DNA of 64,000 nucleotides from Streptomyces sp. NBC_01244. GTDB lineage: Bacteria > Actinomycetota > Actinomycetes > Streptomycetales > Streptomycetaceae. Below, one piece after another: positions 10,505 through 18,307 of the stretch (position 1 is its first letter; the number at the start of each line of letters is the position of its first letter). A program made the translations under genes and the position numbers. The DNA lies in assembly GCF_035987325.1 (NCBI RefSeq), contig NZ_CP108488.1, forward strand, positions 3,410,001 to 3,474,000, in the 5' to 3' direction. The notes beneath the pieces were generated by a model that was not told the DNA's origin, ran no database searches, and was given only the letters and a program-made list of their open reading frames with translations.

Positions 10505-11740
10505 ATGCCTCTTGAGACGCGCGTATTGCAGGCCGATGAGTGGGATGTCTGGTACGACCAGCTGGAACTGGCATTCGGTGGAGTGCCCGAATCGCCCGAG
10601 GAGCGGGAGCTCTACCGGTCGCTCACCGAGACGGAGCGTTCCCTCGGCGTCTGGGACGGCGGGGCCTGCGTCGGCACGGCGGGAGCCTTCTCCTTCCGGC
10701 TCTCGGTGCCGGGCGGGGCGCTCGTGCCCGCCGCCGGGGTCACGATGGTGGGCGTCTCCCCCACGCACCGCAGGCGGGGCGTGCTCACCTCGCTGATGCG
10801 CCGCCAATTGGACGACGTCCGGGCGGGTGGTGAGCCGATCGCCGTGCTGACGGCCTCGGATCCGGCGATCTACGGGCGCTTCGGCTACGGCACCGCCGCG
10901 TACTCGATGTCCGTGGAGATCGACAAGACCCGCGTACGGCTCTCCGTGCCGCCGGGGACCGAGGACGTACGGCTGCGGCTGGTCGATCCGCGCAAGGCCC
11001 TGGCCGACTGCGAGCGGGTCTACGCGGCGCTGGTCGCGGGCCGTCCCGGGATGCCGGCCCGGCAGCCGGGCTGGGAGCTGCAGGCGGTGCTCGACCCGGA
11101 GGCGACGAGGAGCGGAGCCTCCCCCCTGAAGTGTGTGGTCGCCGAGCGGGCGGACGGCGAGGTGGTCGGGTACGCCCGCTACCGGGTCAAGCCCGAGTGG
11201 GACCTGACCGGTTCGGACGGCCGGGTGGACGTGGCGGATCTCGACGCGCTCGATCCGGCGGCGTACGCGGCGCTGTGGCGGTACGTGTTCTCCATCGACC
11301 TGACCTGGACCGTGCGGGCCTTCAAGCGTCCGGCGGACGACGCGGTGCTGCACCTGGTCAGCGATGTCCGCCGGACGCGGGTGCGGCTGCGCGACTCGCT
11401 GCACGTACGGCTCGTGGACCTGCCGGCGGCGCTGGCCGCGCGGGCCTACGGGGCTCCGCTGGACGTGGTGCTGGAGGTGGAGGACGCGTTCTGTCCGTGG
11501 AACGCGGGGCGCTGGCGGCTGGCCGTCGGGGCGGACGGGGCCGCGGTCTGTACCCGGACGGAGGCCCCGGCCGACCTGGAGCTGTCGGTACGGGAGCTCG
11601 GCGCGGCGTACCTGGGCGGGGTCTCCCTGAACTCGCTGGGCGCGGCCGGCCTGGTGCGCGAGGTCCGTGCGGGAACGCTGGCCGCGCTCTCGCGCGCCTT
11701 CGCCGGCGACGTGGCCCCGTGGCTGCCGCACGGGTTCTAG
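10505..11740 (+). CDS. Eis-family GNAT N-acetyltransferase
   Basis: A 411-aa protein with the three-part Eis layout: an N-terminal GNAT domain with the acetyl-CoA loop VSPTHRRRGVLTSLM (about 84-98), a second GNAT-like domain, and a C-terminal SCP2-like domain. YGRFGYGTA contains the tyrosine expected to act as general acid, and the chain ends in Phe, whose carboxylate is used catalytically in mycobacterial Eis. The family multiply acetylates amines such as aminoglycosides; the natural substrate is uncertain. The ATG at 10505 gives the usual family length. Confidence 0.87.
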   Translation: MPLETRVLQADEWDVWYDQLELAFGGVPESPEERELYRSLTETERSLGVWDGGACVGTAGAFSFRLSVPGGALVPAAGVTMVGVSPTHRRRGVLTSLMRRQLDDVRAGGEPIAVLTASDPAIYGRFGYGTAAYSMSVEIDKTRVRLSVPPGTEDVRLRLVDPRKALADCERVYAALVAGRPGMPARQPGWELQAVLDPEATRSGASPLKCVVAERADGEVVGYARYRVKPEWDLTGSDGRVDVADLDALDPAAYAALWRYVFSIDLTWTVRAFKRPADDAVLHLVSDVRRTRVRLRDSLHVRLVDLPAALAARAYGAPLDVVLEVEDAFCPWNAGRWRLAVGADGAAVCTRTEAPADLELSVRELGAAYLGGVSLNSLGAAGLVREVRAGTLAALSRAFAGDVAPWLPHGF

Positions 11741-11775
11741 CCGGGACGCGCGCCGCCCGGGCGCCCGGCCAGCCG

Positions 11776-11858
11776 GCCTGGCTGGCCAGCGGGCCTGGCT
11801 GGCCAGCGGGCCTGGCTGGCCAGCGGGCCTGGCTAGTGGGCGTGACCAGCGGGCCCGG
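11776..11858. repeat. 17-bp tandem repeat between convergent genes
   Basis: Three perfect copies of GCCTGGCTGGCCAGCGG (11776-11826) are followed by degenerate copies running to the fpg stop codon. The unit contains the palindrome TGGCTGGCCA-type core, so the array could form hairpins and may act as a bidirectional terminator for the acetyltransferase and glycosylase genes. Confidence 0.75.
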
Positions 11859-12665
11859 CTAGCGGGCCTGGCACCCCGGGCACCAGAAGAGGTTGCGGGC
11901 GGCGAGATCGGCGGTGCGGATCTCGCCCCCGCAGATGTGGCAGGGCATGTTGGCCCTGCGGTAGACGTACACCTCACCGCCGTGGTCGTCCACCCTCGGC
12001 GGGCGGCCCATGGCCTCGGGCAGGTGCTCGTCGCGGACGGTGTCGATGCGGTTGTTGCGCACGCCTTCGCGCATGAGCAGAACGAGGTCGGCCCAGATCG
12101 CGTCCCACTCGCGGCGGGTGAGGTCCTTGCCGGCGCGGTAGGGGTCGATGCCGTGGCGGAAGAGGACCTCGGCGCGGTAGACGTTGCCGACGCCGGAGAC
12201 GATCTTCTGGTCCATGAGGAGGGCGGCCACGGTGGTGCGGGAGCGGGAGATCCGGGCCCAGGCGCGGTCGGGGTCGTCGGCGGGGCGCAGCGGGTCCGGG
12301 CCGAGCCGGTCGTGTATCGCCTTCTTCTCGCCGTCGCCGATGAGCGCGCACGCGGTGGGCCCGCGCAGGTCGGCGTAGTGGTCCTCGTTCAGCAGCCGGA
12401 GCCGGACGGTTTCGGTGGCGGGCGGGGCCGGGGCGGGGCCGAAGCCGAGCTTCCCGAAGAGGCCGAGGTGGATGTGGATCCAGGCGTCGCCGAGTTCGAG
12501 GAACAGGTGCTTTCCGTGCGCCTCGGCGGATTCCAGCTCGCGGCCGTCGAGCAGGGCCGCGCTCTCGGCGAACCGGCCCTGCGGACTGCTCACCCGGACC
12601 GGGCGGGCGGCGAAGCGCTCGGTGTGGTCCTCGGCGAGGCGGTGGATCGTATGCCCCTCGGGCAC
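11859..12665 (-). CDS. Formamidopyrimidine/endonuclease VIII-type DNA glycosylase
   Basis: A 268-aa Fpg/Nei-family base-excision repair enzyme. The mature N-terminus is PEGHTIHRLA, with the catalytic Pro and Glu directly after the initiator residue. This fixes the start at the GTG at 12665, which has GAGGAG seven bases upstream; longer readings would bury the catalytic Pro. A helix-two-turn-helix with VSGVGNVYRAEVL is present. The C-terminal zinc finger is complete (CHICGGEI...FWCPGCQ). PEGHT rather than PELPE points to the Nei-like (Nei2) branch acting on oxidised pyrimidines. Confidence 0.9.
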   Translation of the reverse strand: MPEGHTIHRLAEDHTERFAARPVRVSSPQGRFAESAALLDGRELESAEAHGKHLFLELGDAWIHIHLGLFGKLGFGPAPAPPATETVRLRLLNEDHYADLRGPTACALIGDGEKKAIHDRLGPDPLRPADDPDRAWARISRSRTTVAALLMDQKIVSGVGNVYRAEVLFRHGIDPYRAGKDLTRREWDAIWADLVLLMREGVRNNRIDTVRDEHLPEAMGRPPRVDDHGGEVYVYRRANMPCHICGGEIRTADLAARNLFWCPGCQAR

Positions 12666-12680
12666 GGCAGTACTCCTCGC

Positions 12681-12782
12681 GAACGAAAAACCGGGACGTG
12701 AAAACCGGGACGTGACCAGGGACGTGAAAAACCGGGGCATGAAAAACCGGGGCATGAAAAACCGGGGCATGAAAAACCGGCC
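12681..12782. repeat. 15-bp tandem repeat upstream of the glycosylase
   Basis: The unit GGGGCATGAAAAACC repeats with a 15-bp period. Variant units (GGGACGTGAAAACC, GACGTGACCAGG) lie nearer the glycosylase start and three to four near-perfect units at 12726-12782. On the minus strand it reads as an open frame encoding repeated MPRFF, which I do not consider coding. It occupies the rpiB-glycosylase gap, so it forms the leader or promoter region of the glycosylase. Confidence 0.8.
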
Positions 12783-12818
12783 GCGCCGCCCCGGAGGGCG
12801 TCGCGGCCGGAAGCGGGA

Positions 12819-13304
12819 TCAGCCCTGCGGGTGGTGGGCCGGGATCGGGGGGAGCTCGCCGGTGGTCTCGTAGGCGGTGAGCATGTCGATCCGGCGGGTG
12901 TGGCGCTCCTCGTCGGAGTACGGGGTCTTCAGGAACGCGTCGATGAAGCTGACGACCTCGTCCTGGGTGTGCATCCGGCCGCCGACGGAGATGACGTTGG
13001 CGTTGTTGTGCTCACGGCCGAGCTCGGCGGTCTGGACGCTCCACGCGAGGATGGCGCGGATGCCCTTGACCTTGTTCGCGGCGATCTGCTCGCCGTTGCC
13101 GGAGCCGCCGATCACGATGCCGAGGCTGTCGGCGTCCGCGGCCGTCTTCTCCGCTGCGCGGAGGCAGAACGGCGGGTAGTCGTCCACCGCGTCGTAGATG
13201 TGGGGCCCGCAGTCGACGGGCTCGTGGCCGTTGTTCTTGAGCCAGTCCACCAGGTGGTTCTTGAGCTCAAAGCCGGCATGGTCGGATCCGAGGTACACGC
13301 GCAT
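12819..13304 (-). CDS. rpiB: Ribose-5-phosphate isomerase B
   Basis: A 161-aa RpiB-type isomerase interconverting ribose 5-phosphate and ribulose 5-phosphate in the pentose phosphate pathway. The N-terminus MRVYLGSDHAGFELK, phosphate-binding GGSGNGEQIAANK (67-78) and REHNNANVISVGGR are characteristic. Actinobacterial enzymes use a Glu (Glu72 in GNGE) in place of the catalytic Cys of E. coli RpiB, as seen here. The ATG at 13304 gives the usual family N-terminus. Confidence 0.95.
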   Translation of the reverse strand: MRVYLGSDHAGFELKNHLVDWLKNNGHEPVDCGPHIYDAVDDYPPFCLRAAEKTAADADSLGIVIGGSGNGEQIAANKVKGIRAILAWSVQTAELGREHNNANVISVGGRMHTQDEVVSFIDAFLKTPYSDEERHTRRIDMLTAYETTGELPPIPAHHPQG

Positions 13305-13524
13305 GGTCCGAGTGTGGCACGAGCCGGGCCGGGGACCCGCCGCGGGGTGTCGCGTAAGTCACTTCTAAAGCTCAAGTAAACCCAAAGAACGCAGATGGGA
13401 CACCGCGGGACCCAGGTCCTGGACGTTCGCCCCGACGCAACGATCCGGATTGGGGTCTTCCGCCCTGCGTTCATCTCAGGTTTGAATGCCGGGGCTCGCC
13501 ACCCGAGAACCTAAGGATCCGTTC

Positions 13525-14964
13525 ATGAGCTCCACGACGACCCTTCAGAAGGAAGGCTCCCCCACCGGCAATCCCGGTGAAGGCCAGCCCTCCGACGGCC
13601 TGAAGGCCGGTCTCAAGAACCGCCACCTGTCCATGATCGCCATCGGCGGCGTCATCGGCGCCGGGCTCTTCGTCGGCTCCGGCGGCGGTATCGCCAAGAC
13701 CGGTCCCGCCATCCTGCTGTCCTACGCGCTGGTCGGCGCGATGGTCGTCTTCGTCATGCGGATGCTGGGCGAGATGGCCGCCGCCAGCCCGAACTCCGGC
13801 TCCTTCTCCGCGTACGCCGACCGCGCGCTCGGCCGCTGGGCCGGTTTCTCCATCGGCTGGCTGTACTGGTTCTTCTGGGTCGTCGTCCTGGCCGTGGAGG
13901 CCACCGCCGGCGCCGTCATCCTCGAAAGCTGGGTCCCGGCCGTCCCGCAGTGGGCCTGGGCGCTGATCGTGATGGCCGTGCTGACGGTCACCAACCTCGG
14001 CTCGGTCGCCTCGTACGGCGAGTTCGAGTTCTGGTTCGCCGGCATCAAGGTGGTCGCCATCGGCGGCTTCGTGATCATCGGCATGCTGGCCGTCTTCGGC
14101 GTGCTGCCGGGCTCGGACAACCCGGGCGCGGGCTTCGCCCACCTCACCGACACGGGCGGCTTCATGCCGAACGGCTGGGGCTCGGTCCTCACCGGTGTGC
14201 TGATGGTCGTCTTCTCCTTCATGGGCAGCGAGATCGTCACGCTGGCCGCCGGCGAGTCCGAGGACCCGCGGCGCGCGGTCACCAAGGCCACCAACTCGGT
14301 GATCTGGCGCATCGGCGTCTTCTACTTGGGCTCGATCTTCATCGTGCTGACCCTGCTGCCGTGGAACGACAAGTCGATCGTGGAGAAGGGCTCGTACGTC
14401 GCCGCCCTGGACTCCATCGGCATCGCGCACGCCGGTCAGATCATGAACGTGATCGTCCTGACGGCCGTGCTGTCCTGCCTGAACTCGGGCCTCTACACCG
14501 CCTCCCGCATGGCCTTCTCGCTGGGCGAGCGCGGTGACGCCCCGAAGTCCTTCGCCAAGGTGAACAAGCGGGGCGTGCCGATGGCCGCCATCCTGGGCTC
14601 GGTCGTCTTCGGCTTCGCCGCCGTCTACTTCAACTACGCCTTCAAGGACACGGTCTTCAGCTTCCTGCTGAACGCCTCGGGCGCGATCGCGCTGTTCGTG
14701 TGGCTGGTCATCTGCCTGACCCAGCTGCGGATGCGCGGGATCCTCATGCGCGAGGCCCCGGAGAAGGTGACGGTGAAGATGTGGCTCTTCCCGTACCTGA
14801 CCTGGGCCACCGCCGCGATGATCACCTTCGTCCTCGGCTACATGGTCTACGACAAGGACAACCGCGAGACCGTCCTGCTGTCGCTGCTGGTCGCGGCCGT
14901 GGTGATCGCGATCGGCGTGGCACGGCAGCTGCGCCGCAAGGCCGCCCTGAAGGCCTCCGCGTAG
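13525..14964 (+). CDS. Amino-acid permease of the APC superfamily (copy 1 of 3)
   Basis: A 479-aa integral membrane protein with about 12 membrane segments. The family signature GGVIGAGLFVGSGGGI opens the first segment, and FSFMGSEIVTLAAGESEDPRRAV is the loop typical of the AroP/GabP/LysP amino-acid transporter branch. Substrate is not evident. The ATG at 13525 follows AAGGA eight bases away and is preferred over an in-frame ATG at 13486. It has two close paralogues in the window (15909-17306 and 18308-19723). A strong hairpin follows. Confidence 0.88.
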   Translation: MSSTTTLQKEGSPTGNPGEGQPSDGLKAGLKNRHLSMIAIGGVIGAGLFVGSGGGIAKTGPAILLSYALVGAMVVFVMRMLGEMAAASPNSGSFSAYADRALGRWAGFSIGWLYWFFWVVVLAVEATAGAVILESWVPAVPQWAWALIVMAVLTVTNLGSVASYGEFEFWFAGIKVVAIGGFVIIGMLAVFGVLPGSDNPGAGFAHLTDTGGFMPNGWGSVLTGVLMVVFSFMGSEIVTLAAGESEDPRRAVTKATNSVIWRIGVFYLGSIFIVLTLLPWNDKSIVEKGSYVAALDSIGIAHAGQIMNVIVLTAVLSCLNSGLYTASRMAFSLGERGDAPKSFAKVNKRGVPMAAILGSVVFGFAAVYFNYAFKDTVFSFLLNASGAIALFVWLVICLTQLRMRGILMREAPEKVTVKMWLFPYLTWATAAMITFVLGYMVYDKDNRETVLLSLLVAAVVIAIGVARQLRRKAALKASA

Positions 14965-14978
14965 CACTTCCCGACATG

Positions 14979-15019
14979 ACGGCAGCCCCGGACCGCGCTG
15001 CGCGGTCCGGGGCTGCCGT
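14979..15019. terminator. Strong hairpin between permease 1 and bioY
   Basis: A 19-bp perfect stem with a 3-nt CTG loop: arms ACGGCAGCCCCGGACCGCG (14979-14997) and its complement (15001-15019). It lies between the permease stop and the convergent bioY stop, so it probably terminates both. Confidence 0.9.
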
Positions 15020-15042
15020 GTGGAACGTGGGGGTACGAGCGC

Positions 15043-15624
15043 TCACGCGCGGCCGAGGAGCTTCCAGGCGGCCGGCAGCAGACCCATCGCCAGCGCCGCC
15101 TTGAGCGCGTCGCCGATCAGGAACGGGGTCAGGCCGCCCGCGACGGCCGCACCGAAGGACATCCCGGTGGACAGCGCGAGGTAGGGGACGCCGACCGCGT
15201 AGATGATCGCGGAGCCCAGCACCATCGCGCCCGCCGTACGCGGCACGGAGCGGTCGGCGCCGCGCCGCGCGAGGGCGCCGACGACCGTAGAGGCCAGCAG
15301 CATGCCGAGGACGTACCCGAAGGTCGCGCCGCCCGCGCCGGAGGAACCGCCCGCGAACCACGGCACGCCCGCCATGCCGACCAGGGTGTAGAGGGCCAGG
15401 GAAAGGAAACCCCGGCCGGCTCCCAGCGCGGTGCCCACGAGCAGCGCGGCGAAGGTCTGCCCGGTGATCGGTGCGGCCAGGCCGTCGACGTGGACGGCGA
15501 TCTGCGCGGCGAGGCCGGTGAGCCCGGCTCCGCCGGCCACGAGCGCGATGTCGCGGACGCGGCTCGCGGGCAGCAGGTCGGCGAGGACGGCGCCGGGCCG
15601 GAAGGAGACGGAAGCAGTGCTCAT
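15043..15624 (-). CDS. bioY: Biotin transporter BioY (S component)
   Basis: A 193-aa membrane protein with about six segments and BioY hallmarks: PITGQTFAALLVGTALG, the Gly-rich SLALYTLVGMAGVPWFAG, and GATFGYVLGMLLAS. BioY binds and imports biotin, alone or with the EcfA/EcfT module; no EcfAT genes are adjacent. It is transcribed away from permease 2 across a 284-bp divergent gap. No obvious BirA/BioR operator was recognised. Confidence 0.88.
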   Translation of the reverse strand: MSTASVSFRPGAVLADLLPASRVRDIALVAGGAGLTGLAAQIAVHVDGLAAPITGQTFAALLVGTALGAGRGFLSLALYTLVGMAGVPWFAGGSSGAGGATFGYVLGMLLASTVVGALARRGADRSVPRTAGAMVLGSAIIYAVGVPYLALSTGMSFGAAVAGGLTPFLIGDALKAALAMGLLPAAWKLLGRA

Positions 15625-15908
15625 CGGGGACTCCGCGGGAGGTGGGGTCGACAGGGACGATCACCGACGTTAGTACCGGGTCGGGGGCCTCATCCGGGTC
15701 GCCCGGGACAAAGCCGTACTCCCTGTTTTGGTGGGGAGTTCACAAAGACCTCGCCCCACGCCCGAGGTGCAGTGATCCGCGTCACGGGCAATGAACGACA
15801 ACACGTCCGTTTTGCGCGGATGGGCGCTCTCCGGAGAGACTGTAGGGTCCCTCCAACTGTCGCGGAGCCCCCACCGCCGCCAGGCCATAGAGAGTACGAG
15901 CACTCCTC

Positions 15909-17306
15909 ATGCACGACCTCCCGTCCGCCCCTCCCGGCACCACGGACGAGCTCCCACCCGAGCCTTTGAGTCACAGCCTCAAACAGCGCCACCTGACCAT
16001 GCTGGGCCTCGGCGGCGTGATCGGCGCCGGGCTGTTCGTCGGCTCCGGCGCCGGCATCACCATCGCCGGTCCCGCGATCATCTGCTCGTACCTGCTCGCA
16101 GGGGTCCTCGCGATGCTGGTGATGCGGGCGCTCGGCGAGATGTCGGCGGCGATGCCCGCCTCCGGCTCCTTCTCCGTCTACGCGGAGAAGGCGCTCGGCC
16201 GCTGGGCCGGCTTCTCGGCGGGCTGGCTGTACTGGTTCCTGCTGGTCGTGGTGCTGGCCGTGGAGGCCACGGCCGCGGCGAAGATCGCCAACGGCTGGCT
16301 GCCCTCGGTGGACCAGTGGGTCTGGGTGTTCGTCTTCATGGTGGTCTTCACCGTGAGCAACCTGGCCGCCGTACGGAACTTCGGCGAGTTCGAGTTCTGG
16401 TTCGCGGCCCTCAAGGTCGGCGCGATCGTGCTGTTCCTGATCCTCGGCACGCTGGCCGTCTTCGGCCTGCTCCCCGACACGGATCCGATCGGGATGGCCA
16501 ACCTGACCGGCCAGGGCGGCTTCTTCCCGAACGGCGCGAGCGGTGTGGTCGCCGGCATGCTGGCCGTCGTCTTCGCCTTCGGCGGCCTGGAGGTCGTCAC
16601 CATCGCGGCCGCCGAGTCGGACGACCCGGCCCGGTCCGTGGCCCGCGCGGTGCGCAGCGCCGTGTGGCGCATCCTCTTCTTCTACGTCGGCTCGATGCTG
16701 GTCATCGTGACCCTGCTGCCGTGGGACTCGCTGACGCCGGGCCAGAGCCCGTACGTGGCCGTCCTCGACTCGATCGGCATCGCGCACGCCGGCCAGATCA
16801 TGGACGTCGTCATCTTCGTGGCCCTGCTGTCGGCGCTCAACGCGAACCTGTACGGGTCCTCGCGCATGGTGTTCTCGCTCGCGGAGCGGGGCGAGGCACC
16901 GAAGTCCCTGCTGAAGGTGTCGGGCGGAGGGGTGCCGCGCCGGGCGGTCTTCGCGTCGGTGGCCTTCGGGTTCGTCTCGGTGGTGCTGAACCTGCTGTGG
17001 CCGGACACCATCTTCCTCTACATGCTCAACGCGGTCGGCGCGGTGCTGATCTTCGTGTGGGCCCTGATCGCGGTCTCGCAGCTGAAGCTGCGCGCGAAGA
17101 TCGAGCGGGACATGCCGGAGCGGCTGACGCTGCCGATGTGGCTGTTCCCGTACGCGACGTGGGCGGCCCTGGTCGGGATGGCCACGGTGCTGGTCCTGAT
17201 GCTGTTCGACGATGCGGCGCGGCCGCAGTTGCTGTGGTCCTCGGGGGCCGCGGCCGCGGTGCTGCTGGTGGCGTGGATCCGGGAGCTGCGCACCCCGAAG
17301 TCCTGA
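15909..17306 (+). CDS. Amino-acid permease of the APC superfamily (copy 2 of 3)
   Basis: A 465-aa paralogue of the permease at 13525-14964. It has the same GGVIGAGLFVGSGAGI opening, about 12 membrane segments and a conserved FGGLEVVTIAAAESDDPARSV loop. Membrane amino-acid uptake is expected; the substrate is unknown. The ATG at 15909 lacks a strong ribosome site but starts where similarity to the other two copies begins. It is divergent from bioY and convergent with the SDR gene across a 54-bp gap containing a hairpin. Confidence 0.87.
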   Translation: MHDLPSAPPGTTDELPPEPLSHSLKQRHLTMLGLGGVIGAGLFVGSGAGITIAGPAIICSYLLAGVLAMLVMRALGEMSAAMPASGSFSVYAEKALGRWAGFSAGWLYWFLLVVVLAVEATAAAKIANGWLPSVDQWVWVFVFMVVFTVSNLAAVRNFGEFEFWFAALKVGAIVLFLILGTLAVFGLLPDTDPIGMANLTGQGGFFPNGASGVVAGMLAVVFAFGGLEVVTIAAAESDDPARSVARAVRSAVWRILFFYVGSMLVIVTLLPWDSLTPGQSPYVAVLDSIGIAHAGQIMDVVIFVALLSALNANLYGSSRMVFSLAERGEAPKSLLKVSGGGVPRRAVFASVAFGFVSVVLNLLWPDTIFLYMLNAVGAVLIFVWALIAVSQLKLRAKIERDMPERLTLPMWLFPYATWAALVGMATVLVLMLFDDAARPQLLWSSGAAAAVLLVAWIRELRTPKS

Positions 17307-17327
17307 CCCGCCGGTCCTCGCGCAAGG

Positions 17328-17350
17328 CCCCCGCGCACACCGCGCGGGGG
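17328..17350. terminator. Hairpin between permease 2 and the SDR gene
   Basis: A 9-bp stem, CCCCCGCGC / GCGCGGGGG, with a 5-nt loop lies in the 54-bp convergent gap. It is well placed to terminate both genes. Confidence 0.8.
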
Positions 17351-17360
17351 TCTTCGCGCG

Positions 17361-18143
17361 TCAGGTGCGCAGGTAGGAGGCCCCGTTGACGTCGAGGACC
17401 GCGCCCGAGCTCCAGCGCGCCGCGGGCGAGGCCAGGTGGAGCACGGCGGCGGCGATCTCCTGCGGGGTACCCGCGCGGCCGAAGGGGCTCTGCGCCCGGA
17501 TCCGCTCGCCCTCCTCCCCGTCGAGCCGGTCGGCGACCCGTTCGGTGGCCACGAAGCCGGGTGCGACGGAGGCCACCGCGATGCCGTGCGGGGCGAGGGA
17601 GACGGCGAGCGACTGGCCGAGCGCGTGGAGCGCCGCCTTGGTGGCGCCGTAGGCGGGGTGGTCGGGCTCACCCCGGAAGGCTCCGCGCGAGCCGATGTTG
17701 ACGATGCGCCCCTCGCGGCGGCCGTCGATCATGCGGCGGGCCGCGCAGTAGGCCAGGTTGGCCGTACCGAACAGGTTGACCGCGGCCGTGTGCTGCCAGG
17801 CGGCCTGCCAGTCGGCGTAGGAGGTGGTGGGCAGCGGGTGCGCGACCATCACGGCGGCGTTGTTCACGAGCACGTCGATCCCGCCGAGCGCCTCCTCGGC
17901 CTCGGCGGCGAGGGCTTCCACGCGCGTCGGGTCCGTGAGGTCGCCGGCGACCAGGACGTGGCCCTCGCCCGGCAGGTCCGCGAGGGTCCGTTCGGCGTCG
18001 GGCCCGCCGGCCGTGCTGTGCACCGCGACCCGGTCGCCCTGCTCGGCGAACGCGGTGGCGATGGCCCGTCCGATGCCCCGGGAGGCTCCGGTGACCAGTA
18101 CTCCCCGGCCCGTAGCGGCCAATTCCCGTATGCCGTGGTCCAT
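17361..18143 (-). CDS. Short-chain dehydrogenase/reductase
   Basis: A 260-aa classical SDR. The cofactor-binding TGASRGIG is at residues 18-25 and NNAA at 94-97. The catalytic Ser152 (NIGSRGA), Tyr165 and Lys169 (YGATK) are present. VHS after the second strand suggests NADP(H) use, but not firmly. The ATG at 18143 follows ACGGAGG and is preferred over a start at 18197. It sits between two amino-acid permease paralogues and is divergent from permease 3; the substrate is unknown. Confidence 0.9.
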   Translation of the reverse strand: MDHGIRELAATGRGVLVTGASRGIGRAIATAFAEQGDRVAVHSTAGGPDAERTLADLPGEGHVLVAGDLTDPTRVEALAAEAEEALGGIDVLVNNAAVMVAHPLPTTSYADWQAAWQHTAAVNLFGTANLAYCAARRMIDGRREGRIVNIGSRGAFRGEPDHPAYGATKAALHALGQSLAVSLAPHGIAVASVAPGFVATERVADRLDGEEGERIRAQSPFGRAGTPQEIAAAVLHLASPAARWSSGAVLDVNGASYLRT

Positions 18144-18233
18144 TCGAGCCTCCGTCGTACGTTCGGGTCCGGTTCGCCAGCGTACGGGGATGATCACGGC
18201 CGGTCATCCGACTGTCCGGATAGCGGACGAAAA

Positions 18234-18252
18234 GTGTCCGATGATCGGACAC
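18234..18252. promoter_or_regulatory. Perfect palindromic operator candidate in the SDR/permease 3 gap
   Basis: The 19-bp sequence GTGTCCGATGATCGGACAC is a perfect palindrome around a single central base. A related half-palindrome, TGTCCGGATAGCGGACG, starts 22 bp earlier. Both lie in the 164-bp gap between the divergent SDR and permease 3 genes, so one regulator could control both. I do not recognise the regulator. Confidence 0.65.
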
Positions 18253-18307
18253 GGTTGAGACTGGGGCACTCCATTCCGTCCCCCCGCACACCGGACAGGC
18301 ACCACCC

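Noticed and set aside
12666..12770. N-terminal MPRFF-repeat extension of the DNA glycosylase
   Set aside because: The enzyme needs Pro directly after the initiator as nucleophile, and GAGGAG precedes the GTG at 12665; the extension is the 15-bp repeat read in frame.
12681..12782. Possible CRISPR-like array
   Set aside because: Units are contiguous 15-bp repeats without spacers and no cas genes are present.
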